A stretch of DNA of 64,000 nucleotides. Origin: Streptomyces sp. PsTaAH-137. GTDB taxonomy: Bacteria; Actinomycetota; Actinomycetes; Streptomycetales; Streptomycetaceae. Under the pieces are notes generated by a model. The model worked only from the letters and a program-made list of their open reading frames with translations, was not told the DNA's origin and did not search any database. The stretch spans positions 682,001 through 746,000 of the forward strand of contig NZ_QLLY01000001.1 of assembly GCF_003259365.1 (NCBI RefSeq). Reading direction: 5' to 3'. Made by a program: the position numbers and the translations under genes. Positions 33,461 through 42,491 of this stretch are shown here, in pieces; the stretch's first letter is position 1, and the number at the start of each line of letters is the position of its first letter.

Positions 33461-34719
33461 CGCCAGAGCGCCGGCATCCGCAGCGCGAGAGCGGCCAGGA
33501 AGGCGACGAGGATCAGGGCGCTGACGAACGTGGTCGTGGCCACGCCCGCGTACTGTGCCGAGGCACCGAGGACGAGTGACGACACCGGCATGACGCCGAT
33601 GGCGAGCTCCTGCACCCCCAACGCCCTTCCCTGCACGGCCGGTTCGGTCGTCATCAGCAGCAGGGTCGTCTGCAGCACCCCGAACGCGGCACTGAGCAGA
33701 CCGATCCCCGCCATCAGCGCGAACGACACCGCCACCTGGTGCGACAGCGCGAACGCCGCCCACAGGGCCGCCCAGCCCGCGGTGCCGAACACGAACAGGC
33801 CGCCCTTGAAAGGGAAGTCGCCGAGCGCCGCGATGACCGTCGAGCCGACGAGCCCGCCGACGCCGCTACAGGTGAGCAGCCACCCCAGTCCGTCGGCGTC
33901 GAGCCCCAGCGACTGCCGCGCGAACACCGGCATGAACGCCTGATACACGGGCCACAGCAGCACGTTCGCGGCGAGGGTCACACCGAGTACCCCCGTGGCA
34001 AGGCGGCTGCGCAGGATGTGGCGCACACCGCCGACGAGCATGACCCGCAACGACTCCTCGGTGTACGGGAGTTCGGTGCCGCGTGCCCCACGGGCCCGGC
34101 GCAGCGGCCCCAGCGCGAGCAGGGAAAACCCGTACCAGCACGCGGAGATCCACAGCGCGGCCGCGGCACCGAAGGCGCTGATCAGGGCGCCGCCCAGGGC
34201 CGGGCCGAGGACCTGGGTCATGTTCATCGCCATGGCGTTGAGGGCGTTGGCGTTGCTCAGATGGCGGCGTCCGACCAGGGAGAGGACCAGCGCCGAGCGG
34301 GCGGGCTGCGACGGGGACTGCGCCAGACCGATGGCGAGGCCGCCGAGCACCAGCGCCCAGTACGGCACTTGTCCCGTCGACTCCAGGGCCGACAGGAGGA
34401 CGGCGGCGCCCAGCGCCCAGCCGCACGCTATGGTCAGCAAACGTACGCGATCGTGACGGTCGGACAGCACCCCGGCCAGCGGTCCGAGCAGCATCGGGGC
34501 GAGTCGCACCGCGGTGAAGACCGCGAGCAGGAACTCCGAACCGGTGGTGTCGAAGACGATCCAGCCCAGCACCATCGTCTGGGTCCACGCCCCGCCGAAG
34601 AAGAACACGTTGGAGACCCACAGGGCGCGGAACTCCCTGCTCGCGCGCAACGCGGCGAGCGGACCCGCCCGGCCCGTCCGGGAGTTCTGCGGGGGTGCGT
34701 CCGGCGGGTTCCTGCGCAC
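33445..34719 (-). CDS. MFS transporter (MFS_3/EntS-like)
   Basis: 424 residues, about 12 membrane spans. It begins 'LRASREFRALWVSNVFFFGGAWTQTMVLGWIVFDTTGS', typical of the MFS_3 family of exporters (EntS and drug-export relatives); motif A is 'GVLSDRHDRVRLL'. The GntR-type operator CTTGGTATACCG lies 70 bp upstream of its start, linking it to the cluster. It may export a by-product or import substrate; direction cannot be told. It is 100 bp downstream of the carbamate kinase gene on the same strand. Confidence 0.85.
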   Translation of the reverse strand: MRRNPPDAPPQNSRTGRAGPLAALRASREFRALWVSNVFFFGGAWTQTMVLGWIVFDTTGSEFLLAVFTAVRLAPMLLGPLAGVLSDRHDRVRLLTIACGWALGAAVLLSALESTGQVPYWALVLGGLAIGLAQSPSQPARSALVLSLVGRRHLSNANALNAMAMNMTQVLGPALGGALISAFGAAAALWISACWYGFSLLALGPLRRARGARGTELPYTEESLRVMLVGGVRHILRSRLATGVLGVTLAANVLLWPVYQAFMPVFARQSLGLDADGLGWLLTCSGVGGLVGSTVIAALGDFPFKGGLFVFGTAGWAALWAAFALSHQVAVSFALMAGIGLLSAAFGVLQTTLLLMTTEPAVQGRALGVQELAIGVMPVSSLVLGASAQYAGVATTTFVSALILVAFLAALALRMPALWRYRGV

Positions 34720-34788
34720 CGTGGCGGTGCTCCTCTCCTGTCGGTGCCGCTCCGGCGACGCGGGGCGTCGGGCGGAGCGGGATCGATA

Positions 34789-34800
34789 CTTGGTATACCG
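34789..34800. promoter_or_regulatory. GntR-type operator before the MFS gene
   Basis: CTTGGTATACCG; its core GGTATACC is a perfect palindrome, and 11 of 12 bases match the site at 35812-35823 read on the other strand. It lies between the carbamate kinase stop and the MFS start. Confidence 0.65.
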
Positions 34801-34819
34801 GCGGGTGCCGAGGTGGGGT

Positions 34820-35755
34820 TCAGGCGCCGACGAAGACGACGTCGCCGGGCACGTCGGCCCGGATCTCCGTGCCGACCTCGCGGGCCAGCAGGTCGTCGAG
34901 GCGGTCGAGCGGGCCGATCAGAGCGCGTCCGCCGGCCCTGGCCACCCGCACCGCGGCCTCGACCTTCGGCTGCATCGACCCCTCGGCGAACTGCATGGCG
35001 GCCAGCCCCTCGGGGGAGGCGGTGAGGATGTCGCGCTGCTCCGGCGTGCCCCAGTTCTCACTGACGAAGTCGCCGTCGGTCAGCATGATCAGCATGTCCG
35101 CCCGCAGGTCGGCGGCGAGCGCGGCGCTCGCCGCGTCCTTGTCCACCACGGCCTGCATGCCGATCTGCCGGCCGCGGGAGTCGGTGCGCACCGGCACCCC
35201 GCCGCCGCCCACGCAGACGACCAGCGTGCCGTGGTCCAGCAGCGTGCCGACCAGGGGTGCCTGCATGATGCGCAGCGGGTGCGGCGACGGCACGACACGG
35301 CGGAAGGCGCCGCCGTCCTTGGCGATCGTCCACCGGTACTCGGCCGCGGCCTCGGCGGCGTCCTGCGCCGAGTAGGTCGGGCCGATCAGCTTGGTCGGCC
35401 GCTCGAAGGCCGGGTCCGCCTCGTCGACCTCGGTCGTGGTGACGAGGGCGGCCACCTCGCGCTCGCCCGCCAGGGCGTTGGACAGCTCCTGCTGGATGAC
35501 GTAGCCGATCATGCCCTGGGTCTCGGCGCCGAGGATGTCCAGCGGGTAGGCGGCCACGTCCTGATAGGCGAGGTTCTGCAGGGCGAGCAGGCCGACCTGC
35601 GGGCCGTTGCCGTGCGTGATGACGACCTCGTGCTCGCGGGCCAGACCGGCCAGCGCCTGGCAGGCGCCGCGGACGTTGGCACGCAGCCGGTCGGCCGTCA
35701 TCGGCTCCCCGCGTCTGGCCAGGGCGTTGCCTCCGAGAGCGACGACGATGCGCAT
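34820..35755 (-). CDS. arcC: carbamate kinase
   Basis: 311 residues of the amino-acid kinase family. Signatures: 'MRIVVALGGNAL' (phosphate loop), 'VVITHGNGPQVGLLALQN', 'VCVGGGGVPVR', 'VVDKDAASAALAADLRADMLIMLTDGDFV' and 'GSMQPKVEAAVRVARAGGRALIG'. It makes ATP from carbamoyl phosphate and ADP, yielding ammonia and CO2. No arginine deiminase or ornithine carbamoyltransferase gene is nearby; the partner here is the FdrA/DUF1116/DUF2877 set, as in the E. coli allantoin locus. The ATG at 35755 has AAGGGA upstream. Confidence 0.92.
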   Translation of the reverse strand: MRIVVALGGNALARRGEPMTADRLRANVRGACQALAGLAREHEVVITHGNGPQVGLLALQNLAYQDVAAYPLDILGAETQGMIGYVIQQELSNALAGEREVAALVTTTEVDEADPAFERPTKLIGPTYSAQDAAEAAAEYRWTIAKDGGAFRRVVPSPHPLRIMQAPLVGTLLDHGTLVVCVGGGGVPVRTDSRGRQIGMQAVVDKDAASAALAADLRADMLIMLTDGDFVSENWGTPEQRDILTASPEGLAAMQFAEGSMQPKVEAAVRVARAGGRALIGPLDRLDDLLAREVGTEIRADVPGDVVFVGA

Positions 35756-35811
35756 GGTGATGTCCCTTGTCGAGAAGTGCGGGTACAGGTGTTCGCCTAC
35801 GAGACGCCGAA

Positions 35812-35823
35812 TGGTATACCAAG
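35812..35823. promoter_or_regulatory. GntR-type operator between arcC and the DUF2877 gene
   Basis: TGGTATACCAAG; the core TGGTATACCA is a perfect 10-bp palindrome. It lies 57 bp from the arcC start and 79 bp from the divergent DUF2877 start, so one site can serve both arms of the cluster. Confidence 0.72.
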
Positions 35824-35901
35824 GTGGGTGTTCCGCAGGGGGCACTGTCGGAAGAGCTCGCACACCGGGTGGGAGCTGAAGCGTGAAAGGGGCGCGACGT
35901 C

Positions 35902-36825
35902 ATGCACGGCGACGAATCCGCCCGGACGTGTACGGTGTTCGGGCTCTCCGGCGACGCCGAACTCCTGGACCTGCTGTGCGCGACGACCGGAGAGGGCCGG
36001 ATCCACTCCGTCTTCACCCGCGTCGTCAACCTCCTCACCCCCGACGGCCTGCTCGTCACGCTCGCCGCCCGCGACGGCGGCGACGCTCCGCGGACCCTCG
36101 TCGTCGACACCCCCGACTGGACCGCGACCGCACTGACCGCCGGGCGGCCCGTGACGTTCGCACCCGGGAATATCCTCCTCGCCCCCGGACCCCGCCCGCT
36201 GCGCGTGACCAGCGCCGACGCCCGGTCCTGGCGCCCGAAGGCCCCGAGCCTCACCGGCTTCGCTCCCGGCACTCTCGCCCGCGTCTCCGCCCAACTCGAC
36301 GCGCTCAACCAGGAGTTCGGCCCCCGAGGCGGCATGCTCGGCCCGGTCCCCGGCGCCGGACCGCTCGAACTGGCCGTCGCCCGCGCCCTCGACGCCGGAC
36401 GCGCCACCCTGCTCACCGCACTGCGCCACGGCGAGGGCGACGCCGCGATCCGGCGCGGAGTCCTCGCCCTGCTCGGCCTCGGCCCCGGCCTCACCCCGGC
36501 CGGCGACGACTTCCTCACCGGCCTCACCTTCGTCGCGGCCCTGCCCGGAGCCGCACCCACCGGACTCGTCCCCGCCGTGCGCGCCGTCCTCGCCGAGCAC
36601 CGCGGACGCACCACCGACGTCTCCCACGCGACGCTGACCGAGGCCACGCGCGCCCGGGTCAGGGCCGAACTCATCCACGTACTGCGGCAGTCGGCCGAAG
36701 AGGACCGGCCGCCGCACGCTCCTGTCCGCAGGCTGCTGGCCATCGGCCACACCTCGGGCAGCGACACCCTGTCCGGCCTGGTGGCCGGGCTCCACCTGGA
36801 AGAAGAACTGCGAGGTTCGCTGTGA
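35902..36825 (+). CDS. DUF2877 protein, oxamate carbamoyltransferase subunit candidate
   Basis: 307 residues of DUF2877 (E. coli YlbF/AllH). The conserved C-terminal blocks 'ALLGLGPGLTPAGDDFLTGL' and 'AIGHTSGSDTLSGLVAGLHL' are clear. In E. coli, FdrA, YlbE (DUF1116) and YlbF together have been reported to form the oxamate carbamoyltransferase that turns oxalurate into oxamate and carbamoyl phosphate. All three families occur here in one operon. It is coupled to fdrA by a GTGA overlap. The ATG at 35902 follows GAAAGGGG. Confidence 0.86.
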   Translation: MHGDESARTCTVFGLSGDAELLDLLCATTGEGRIHSVFTRVVNLLTPDGLLVTLAARDGGDAPRTLVVDTPDWTATALTAGRPVTFAPGNILLAPGPRPLRVTSADARSWRPKAPSLTGFAPGTLARVSAQLDALNQEFGPRGGMLGPVPGAGPLELAVARALDAGRATLLTALRHGEGDAAIRRGVLALLGLGPGLTPAGDDFLTGLTFVAALPGAAPTGLVPAVRAVLAEHRGRTTDVSHATLTEATRARVRAELIHVLRQSAEEDRPPHAPVRRLLAIGHTSGSDTLSGLVAGLHLEEELRGSL

Positions 36826-38372
36826 GTACCACCACAGCCGTCGTACGGAAGAACACGTACTACGACTCCGTGTCCCTGATGTCCGTCTCGACCAAGGCCA
36901 ACGCCCTGGAGGGGGTGGAGCAGGCCTTCACCGCCATGGGCACCGAGATGAACAAGGGGGTCCTCGACAATCTGGGCCTGCTCACCGACGAGCTGCGGGA
37001 CGCCGCGAGCGGCGACCTGATGATCGTCCTCGTCGCCGCCGACGGCGCCGCCACGGACGCTCTGCTGACGCAGGTCGAGGAGCTGTTGCAGCGCAAGGCC
37101 CCCGCGTCCGCCGGGGCCGGAGCGGTCACCTACCGCACCCTCACCGGCGCCGCCGAGGCCGTCGACGGAGCCAACCTCGCGGTCATCGCCGTCAACGGCG
37201 CGTACGCGGCCCGCGAAGCCCGCAAGGCCCTCACCAGCGGCCTGCACGTGATGCTGTTCAGCGACAACGTCTCCGTCGCCGACGAGGTCGCCCTCAAGCA
37301 ACTCGCCCACGAAAAGGGCCTGTTCATGATGGGCCCCGACTGCGGCACCGCCATCGTCAACAACGTCGCCCTGTGCTTCGGCAACAAGGTGCGCCCCGGC
37401 TCCGTCGGCATCGTCGCCGCCTCCGGCACCGGATCGCAGGAGGTCTCCGTCCGCGTCCACGCGCTCGGCGGCGGCGTCTCCCAGCTGATCGGCACCGGCG
37501 GCCGCGACCTCAGCGAGGAGGTCGGCGGCCTGATGATGACCGACGGGATCCGCGCGCTCGCCGCCGACCCGGCGACCGACGTCATCGTGCTGGTGTCCAA
37601 GCCGCCCGCGCCGTCCGTCGAGCGGAAGGTCCTGGCCGAGGCCGCCGCCGCGGGCAAGCCCGTCGTCGTCCACTTCATCGGCGGCTCCGAGGAGGCGGTC
37701 ACCGCCGCGGGCGCGCACTTCGCCGCCTCCAGCCTCGACGCGGCCCGCCAGGCCGTGGCCCACGCGGGCGTCGAACCGGCCGCCACCACCGAGGAGTTCG
37801 ACGCCGGGGCCGCCGCCGACGCCGTCGTGAGCCGCCTCGCGGAGGGCCAGCGCCACGTGCGCGGCCTGTTCTGCGGCGGCACCCTGTGCGACGAGACGAT
37901 GTACGCCGTCCGGGACGCGGGCGTCGACGTGTACAGCAACATCCAGAAGGACCCGGCCTTCCGCCTCGCCGCGACGGCGCCGAGCACCGGCCACACCTTC
38001 CTCGACTTCGGCGACGACGACTTCACCAACGGCCGCCCGCACCCGATGATCGACCCCGCGCTGCGCCTGGAGCGGCTCGTCGAGGAGGCTAAGGACCAGT
38101 CCGTCGCCGCGCTCGTCCTGGACTTCGTCCTGGGCTTCGGCTCCCACGAGGACCCGGTCGGCACCACCCTGCCCGCCATCCGCGAGGCACAGCGCGTCGC
38201 CGCCGACGCGGGCCGCCACCTGCCGGTGATCGCGTACGTCCTCGGCACCGACCTGGACACCCCGTCGGTCGCCGCCCAGAGCGCGGCCCTCGAAGCCGCC
38301 GGCGTCCTCGTCACCCGCAGCTCCACCGAGACGGGCCGGTTCGCCCGCGAGATCGCCCGGAAGGCCAAGTAG
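36822..38372 (+). CDS. fdrA: FdrA family protein, oxamate carbamoyltransferase subunit candidate
   Basis: 516 residues. The FdrA family resembles succinyl-CoA synthetase alpha chains, with CoA-binding-like domains. Landmarks are 'RKNTYYDSVSLMSVS' at the N-terminus, 'LFSDNVSVADEVALKQLA', 'MMGPDCGTAIVN', 'GIVAASGTGSQEVSVRVHALGGGVSQLIGTGGRDL' (in two parts across the ligase site), and 'GLFCGGTLCDE'. The usual phosphohistidine of succinyl-CoA synthetase is not in the expected place, as is typical of FdrA. The GTG start overlaps the DUF2877 stop, and DUF1116 follows after 2 nt. Confidence 0.9.
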   Translation: MSTTTAVVRKNTYYDSVSLMSVSTKANALEGVEQAFTAMGTEMNKGVLDNLGLLTDELRDAASGDLMIVLVAADGAATDALLTQVEELLQRKAPASAGAGAVTYRTLTGAAEAVDGANLAVIAVNGAYAAREARKALTSGLHVMLFSDNVSVADEVALKQLAHEKGLFMMGPDCGTAIVNNVALCFGNKVRPGSVGIVAASGTGSQEVSVRVHALGGGVSQLIGTGGRDLSEEVGGLMMTDGIRALAADPATDVIVLVSKPPAPSVERKVLAEAAAAGKPVVVHFIGGSEEAVTAAGAHFAASSLDAARQAVAHAGVEPAATTEEFDAGAAADAVVSRLAEGQRHVRGLFCGGTLCDETMYAVRDAGVDVYSNIQKDPAFRLAATAPSTGHTFLDFGDDDFTNGRPHPMIDPALRLERLVEEAKDQSVAALVLDFVLGFGSHEDPVGTTLPAIREAQRVAADAGRHLPVIAYVLGTDLDTPSVAAQSAALEAAGVLVTRSSTETGRFAREIARKAK

Positions 38373-38374
38373 TC

Positions 38375-39841
38375 ATGAACACCCCCGAAGCGAACACCCC
38401 CGAGGCGACCACTCCCGCCGCCGCTCTGTTCGGCGCCGACCTGAACGTCGTCAACGTCGGCCTCGCCATGTTCGACACCGACATCGCGGCCCAGGGCGCC
38501 CGCGTCACCACCGTCGACTGGACCCCGCCCGGCGGCGGCAGCGTCGAGGCGGCCCGCGCCCTCGACACGCTGGACGCGCCCGAACTCGCCGCCCGCATCG
38601 AGGCGGCCAACGCCGAGGCCGTCGAGCGGATCACCGCCGCCCGCCCGATGCTCGTCGGTTACGGCCGCGCCCTCGACGTGGTCCCCGGCATGACCCCGAC
38701 CACGATCCTGCACGCGGGCCCGCCGATCACCTGGGACCGTATGAACGGCCCGATGAAGGGCGCGGTCACCGGCGCACTCGTCTTCGAGGGCCTGGCGAAG
38801 GACCTGGAGGAGGCCGCCGAGGTCGCCGCCTCCGGGCGGATCACCTTCAAGCCCTGCCACGAGATGAACGCGGTCGGCTCCATGGCCGGCGTCACCTCCG
38901 CGTCGATGTACATGCACATCGTCAGGAACGAGACGCACGGCAACACCGCCTACACCAACCTGTCCGAGCAGATGGCGAAGATCCTGCGGATGGGCGCCAA
39001 CGACGCGTCGGTCGTCGAGCGGCTGATCTGGATGCGGGACGTCTTCGGCCCGATGCTGAAGGAGGCCGTCGAGTTCACCGGCCCCATCGACCTGCGGCTC
39101 CTGCTGTCCCAGGCGATCCACATGGGCGACGAGTGCCACAACCGCAACGGCGCGGGCACCCTGCTGCTCTTCCAGGCCCTCGCGCCGGGCCTGCTCCAGT
39201 CGTCGTTCACGACCGCGCAGAAGAAGGAGGTCTTCGACTTCGTCGCGTCCTCCGACTACTTCTCCGGGCCGACGTGGATGGCCGTGGCGAAGGCCGCCCT
39301 CGACGCCGCGAACGGCATCGAGCACTCCACGATCGTCACCGCGATGGCCCGCAACGGCGTCGAGTTCGGCATCCGCGTCGCGGGCCTGCCGGGGCAGTGG
39401 TTCACGGGCCCGGCGCAGAAGGTCGTCGGCCCCATGTTCGCCGGGTACAGGCCGGAGGACTCCGGGCTCGACATCGGGGACAGCGCGATCACGGAGACGT
39501 ACGGCTTCGGCGGCTTCGCGATGTCGGCGGCGCCCGCCATCGTCGCCCTCGTCGGCGGCACCGTCGCCGAGGCGGTGCAGTACACCCGGGACATGGGCGA
39601 GATCACCACGGCACAGAACACCAACGTCACCATCCCCGCCCTCGACTTCCAGGGCCTGCCCACCGGCATCGACGTCCGCAAGGTCATGGACACCGGCATC
39701 CTGCCGATCATCAACACCGCCATCGCCCACAAGGAAGCGGGCATCGGCATGATCGGCGCGGGCATCACGCATCCCCCCGCCGAGGCCTTCACCAAGGCGG
39801 TCACCGCCCTCGCCGAAGCGTTCGCCGGCTCTCCCTCCTGA
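38375..39841 (+). CDS. DUF1116 protein (YlbE/AllG-like), oxamate carbamoyltransferase subunit candidate
   Basis: 488 residues of DUF1116. Conserved blocks include 'NVGLAMFDTDIAAQGARVTTVDW', 'LHAGPPITWDRMNGPMKGAV', 'HMGDECHNRNGAGTLLL' and 'NGVEFGIRVAGLPGQWF'. The extreme N-terminus (NTPEANTPEATTP) is a low-complexity repeat. It is soluble, with no membrane helix. It follows fdrA by 2 nt, so the two are made together. The family is the third component of the FdrA/YlbE/YlbF complex. Confidence 0.9.
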   Translation: MNTPEANTPEATTPAAALFGADLNVVNVGLAMFDTDIAAQGARVTTVDWTPPGGGSVEAARALDTLDAPELAARIEAANAEAVERITAARPMLVGYGRALDVVPGMTPTTILHAGPPITWDRMNGPMKGAVTGALVFEGLAKDLEEAAEVAASGRITFKPCHEMNAVGSMAGVTSASMYMHIVRNETHGNTAYTNLSEQMAKILRMGANDASVVERLIWMRDVFGPMLKEAVEFTGPIDLRLLLSQAIHMGDECHNRNGAGTLLLFQALAPGLLQSSFTTAQKKEVFDFVASSDYFSGPTWMAVAKAALDAANGIEHSTIVTAMARNGVEFGIRVAGLPGQWFTGPAQKVVGPMFAGYRPEDSGLDIGDSAITETYGFGGFAMSAAPAIVALVGGTVAEAVQYTRDMGEITTAQNTNVTIPALDFQGLPTGIDVRKVMDTGILPIINTAIAHKEAGIGMIGAGITHPPAEAFTKAVTALAEAFAGSPS

Positions 39842-39887
39842 CGGTCCCGACGCGCGCGAGCGCCCGCCCCGGAAGCCCACACACACG

Positions 39888-41213
39888 ATGAACACAGAGC
39901 ACTCCGCCCTGGACCCGGCGAGACAGCCGGACACCGCTGCCCTCGACGCCGAGTACGAGCACAGCCCGGTCCCCGCCGACCGGCGCAAGTCGCTGTGGAC
40001 GGTCTCGGCCGTCTGGTTCGGATTCCCGATGATCCTGACCAACGCCGTCCCCGGCGGCGTGGTCGTCGCCATGCTGGGCTTCTGGCGCGGGATGGCCGCC
40101 ATCGCGGTGGCCAACCTCGTCATGCTCCTCTACGTGGGGATCCTCAGCCACCGCGCGGGCTCCACCGGCGAGAGCTTCTCGCTCCAGGCCACCCGCACCT
40201 TCGGCCGCGCCGGATACGTCGTCGCCGCCGCGTTCCTCGCCACCATCGTGGTCGGCTGGTTCGCGTTCAACACCGGGGCCACCGGCGCCACGCTCCACCA
40301 GGCGTTCGGCTGGCACGAGCGGCTGGTCGCCGTCCTGGCCGGGCTCGGGTTCATAGCCCTGACCTACCTCGGCATCAAGGCGCTGTCCTGGCTGGGCGCC
40401 GTCGCGGCCCCGCTCTTCATCGTCGCGGGCGTGACCGCCCTGGTGATCGTGGCCGGCGAGCACGATCTGGGGGCCGTCTTCTCGTACGAGGGCGTGGGCG
40501 GCGCCTCCACCCTCACCTTCGGCGCCGCCGTCTCGACGATCATGGCGACGTTCGCCGACTCCGGCACCATGACCGCCGACTTCACCCGCTGGTCGAGGAA
40601 CGGCAGGCAGGCGGTCCTCGCGACCATCAGCGCGTTCCCGGTCGCCAGCGTCGTCGCGCAGGTCACCGGCGGTCTGGTGGTCCCGGCGGGCGCGATCGCC
40701 GCCCCGGCCGTCACCGGCGGCGACTTCCTGCCGATCCTGACCGGCGAGCACTCGGGCGTGCTCAACGTCCTGGCCGCGGTCTTCGTCTTCGTCAACCTCG
40801 GCTCGGTGTGCAGCCACTGCCTCTACAACGGGGCGCTCGGCTGGTCCCATCTGACCGGCCGGACCATGCGGCTGATGACGATCGTGCTCGGGCTCGTCGG
40901 CACGGCGGCCGCGCTCGCCGGCGTCTGGGACCACTTCCTCGACTGGCTCGTGATCCTCAGCGTCTTCGTCCCGCCGCTGGGCGGAGTCCTGATCGCCGAC
41001 CAGTTCTTCGCCCGCGGTGGCCGCGGTGCGATGGACCGCCGGGCCACCACGGCCGTGCGGCCCACCGCGTTCGGGGCCTGGGCGATCGGCGCGGGCGCCG
41101 CTGCCGTCGCCCACTGGTCGGCGCCGCAGCTCTCCGACGCCGTCACCGGCCTCGTCGTCGCCGTCCTCGCCTACGCCGTGCTCGAACGGTGCGTGCCCGC
41201 TTCCGATCAGTGA
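39888..41213 (+). CDS. NCS1 family purine/cytosine/hydantoin permease
   Basis: 441 residues, about 12 membrane helices, CodB-like. Substrate-site features are 'FGFPMILTNAVPGG' in helix 1 and 'TFADSGTMTADFTRWSR' in the middle loop. The family imports cytosine, allantoin, hydantoins, uracil and related cyclic ureides. Last in the fdrA operon, 46 bp after DUF1116. It probably imports the ureide that feeds the carbamoyl-transfer enzymes. Its last 7 bp overlap the convergent small membrane gene. Confidence 0.88.
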   Translation: MNTEHSALDPARQPDTAALDAEYEHSPVPADRRKSLWTVSAVWFGFPMILTNAVPGGVVVAMLGFWRGMAAIAVANLVMLLYVGILSHRAGSTGESFSLQATRTFGRAGYVVAAAFLATIVVGWFAFNTGATGATLHQAFGWHERLVAVLAGLGFIALTYLGIKALSWLGAVAAPLFIVAGVTALVIVAGEHDLGAVFSYEGVGGASTLTFGAAVSTIMATFADSGTMTADFTRWSRNGRQAVLATISAFPVASVVAQVTGGLVVPAGAIAAPAVTGGDFLPILTGEHSGVLNVLAAVFVFVNLGSVCSHCLYNGALGWSHLTGRTMRLMTIVLGLVGTAAALAGVWDHFLDWLVILSVFVPPLGGVLIADQFFARGGRGAMDRRATTAVRPTAFGAWAIGAGAAAVAHWSAPQLSDAVTGLVVAVLAYAVLERCVPASDQ

Positions 41214-41401
41214 TCGTCCCGGCGCGGTTCGTCCGGATCCTGCCACGAGTCCTGCCGCGGCTGCGGCGACTGCGGCGGATTCGGGCGCCGGGCCAGGCGG
41301 CGCCTGCTCGTCCACAACAGGGTGAGCAGGCCGATCACGATCAGAACGCCGACGACGGTGAAGATCCAGGAGGCGCTGCCCGAGGCAGCCAAGGTACGCA
41401 T
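41207..41401 (-). CDS. DUF6479-type small membrane protein
   Basis: 64 residues: a short N-terminus 'MRTLAASGSASW', one transmembrane helix ('IFTVVGVLIVIGLLTLLW'), then 'SRRRLARRP' and a charged Pro/Gln/Asp tail. The layout is that of DUF6479, which is widespread in Streptomyces. Function is unknown. The stop overlaps the permease gene by 7 bp at the 3' ends. Confidence 0.75.
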   Translation of the reverse strand: MRTLAASGSASWIFTVVGVLIVIGLLTLLWTSRRRLARRPNPPQSPQPRQDSWQDPDEPRRDDH

Positions 41402-41465
41402 ACCTGCCTGTACCTCATGAAACGGCCGTCAATCACTTCAGCAGCACAGGCCACCCGGTTGGGGC

Positions 41466-42491
41466 TCAGGGCAGGCCCCGGTCCCGCCAGGCCCGGTACC
41501 GGGCCTGCTGTCTCGCGCTCTCGCCGAGGGCGACGAGCAGCCGCATCCCGTACGTGCGTACGGTCACCGGAAGCCAGAACGAGCCCGCCCGGCCGTGCAG
41601 CAAGGACCCCTCCGCGAGTCGGTCGAGTTCCTTCGCGACGTCCGGCAGCAGCCGGTCGCCGCAGACCCGCTGGGCGTCGTCAGCGGTGAACGCGCCGATG
41701 AAGACGGACAGCCGGGCCCACAGCAACCGCTGCGCGGGGGTGCACAGTTCGTGGCTGCGGCCCAGCACGGTACTCAGCGAATGGTGGTGCGCGGGGCGCC
41801 GCCGCGGATCGCAGTCCGGGGGCGCGAGATCGTCTCCGACGTCCAGCGCGTGCTCCAGTTCGCTCAGGCTCAGTGTGCCCAGCTTGGCCGCGGCGAGTTC
41901 CAGGGCGAGCGGCAGCAGGTCGAGGCGCCGGCACAGACTGCGCGCGAGCACATCGTGGAGCGGTGTGCCGACCGGGTCGGGCGCCGCCGCCCGCGCGCGG
42001 CCCAGGAACAGCTCCATGGCCGCCTCCTCGCTCAGCGGCCCCACGACGAGCACCCGCTCCGCCGCCGTCCGCAGCGGCAGCCGGCTGGTCACGAGGACCC
42101 GGACACCGGGACACCGCCACAGCAACTCGGGGACGAGGATCTGACAGGCGTCGGCCAGGTGTTCGGCGTTGTCGAGGACGAGCAGGACCTCGCGTCCGTC
42201 GAGATGGGACAGCAGACTGTCGCGCACCGGACGGCCGTCGGAGACGTCGAGACCGACGGCGGCGGCGATCGCGTGCGGCACCAGGGCCGCCTTGCGCAGC
42301 GGCGCGAGATCGACCACGTGGGCACCGCCGCGCGCGGCCGGACCCGCGGCGATCGTCCGGGCGAGCCGGGACTTCCCCACACCGGGCAGTCCGCTGAGGG
42401 TGAGATGGCGGCCGTCGGCGAGCAGCGCTCCGGCCTCCGCCAGGAGCGTGTCGCGCCCCACGAATCCCGCGTCCGGTGGATTGGCGTTCAT
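41466..42491 (-). CDS. NB-ARC/AAA ATPase lacking a LuxR domain
   Basis: 341 residues. Walker A is 'LSGLPGVGKSRLAR', Walker B 'VLLVLDNAEHLADAC', sensor 'RVLVTSRLPL', and 'CRRLDLLPLALELAAAKL' the GLPL-type block, ending in a winged-helix-like region '[25 protein letters not shown]'. These match the neighbouring 782-residue regulator block by block, but this protein stops about 70 residues after the winged region, with neither TPR-like helices nor a LuxR HTH. It may be a truncated paralogue or a non-DNA-binding partner. The ATG at 42491 follows GGGAG. Confidence 0.8.
   Translation of the reverse strand: MNANPPDAGFVGRDTLLAEAGALLADGRHLTLSGLPGVGKSRLARTIAAGPAARGGAHVVDLAPLRKAALVPHAIAAAVGLDVSDGRPVRDSLLSHLDGREVLLVLDNAEHLADACQILVPELLWRCPGVRVLVTSRLPLRTAAERVLVVGPLSEEAAMELFLGRARAAAPDPVGTPLHDVLARSLCRRLDLLPLALELAAAKLGTLSLSELEHALDVGDDLAPPDCDPRRRPAHHHSLSTVLGRSHELCTPAQRLLWARLSVFIGAFTADDAQRVCGDRLLPDVAKELDRLAEGSLLHGRAGSFWLPVTVRTYGMRLLVALGESARQQARYRAWRDRGLP

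Noticed and set aside
35058..38219. Open frame of 1053 codons on the minus strand opposite the DUF2877 and fdrA genes
   Set aside because: Opposite-strand shadow; its last part is an out-of-frame copy of carbamate kinase.
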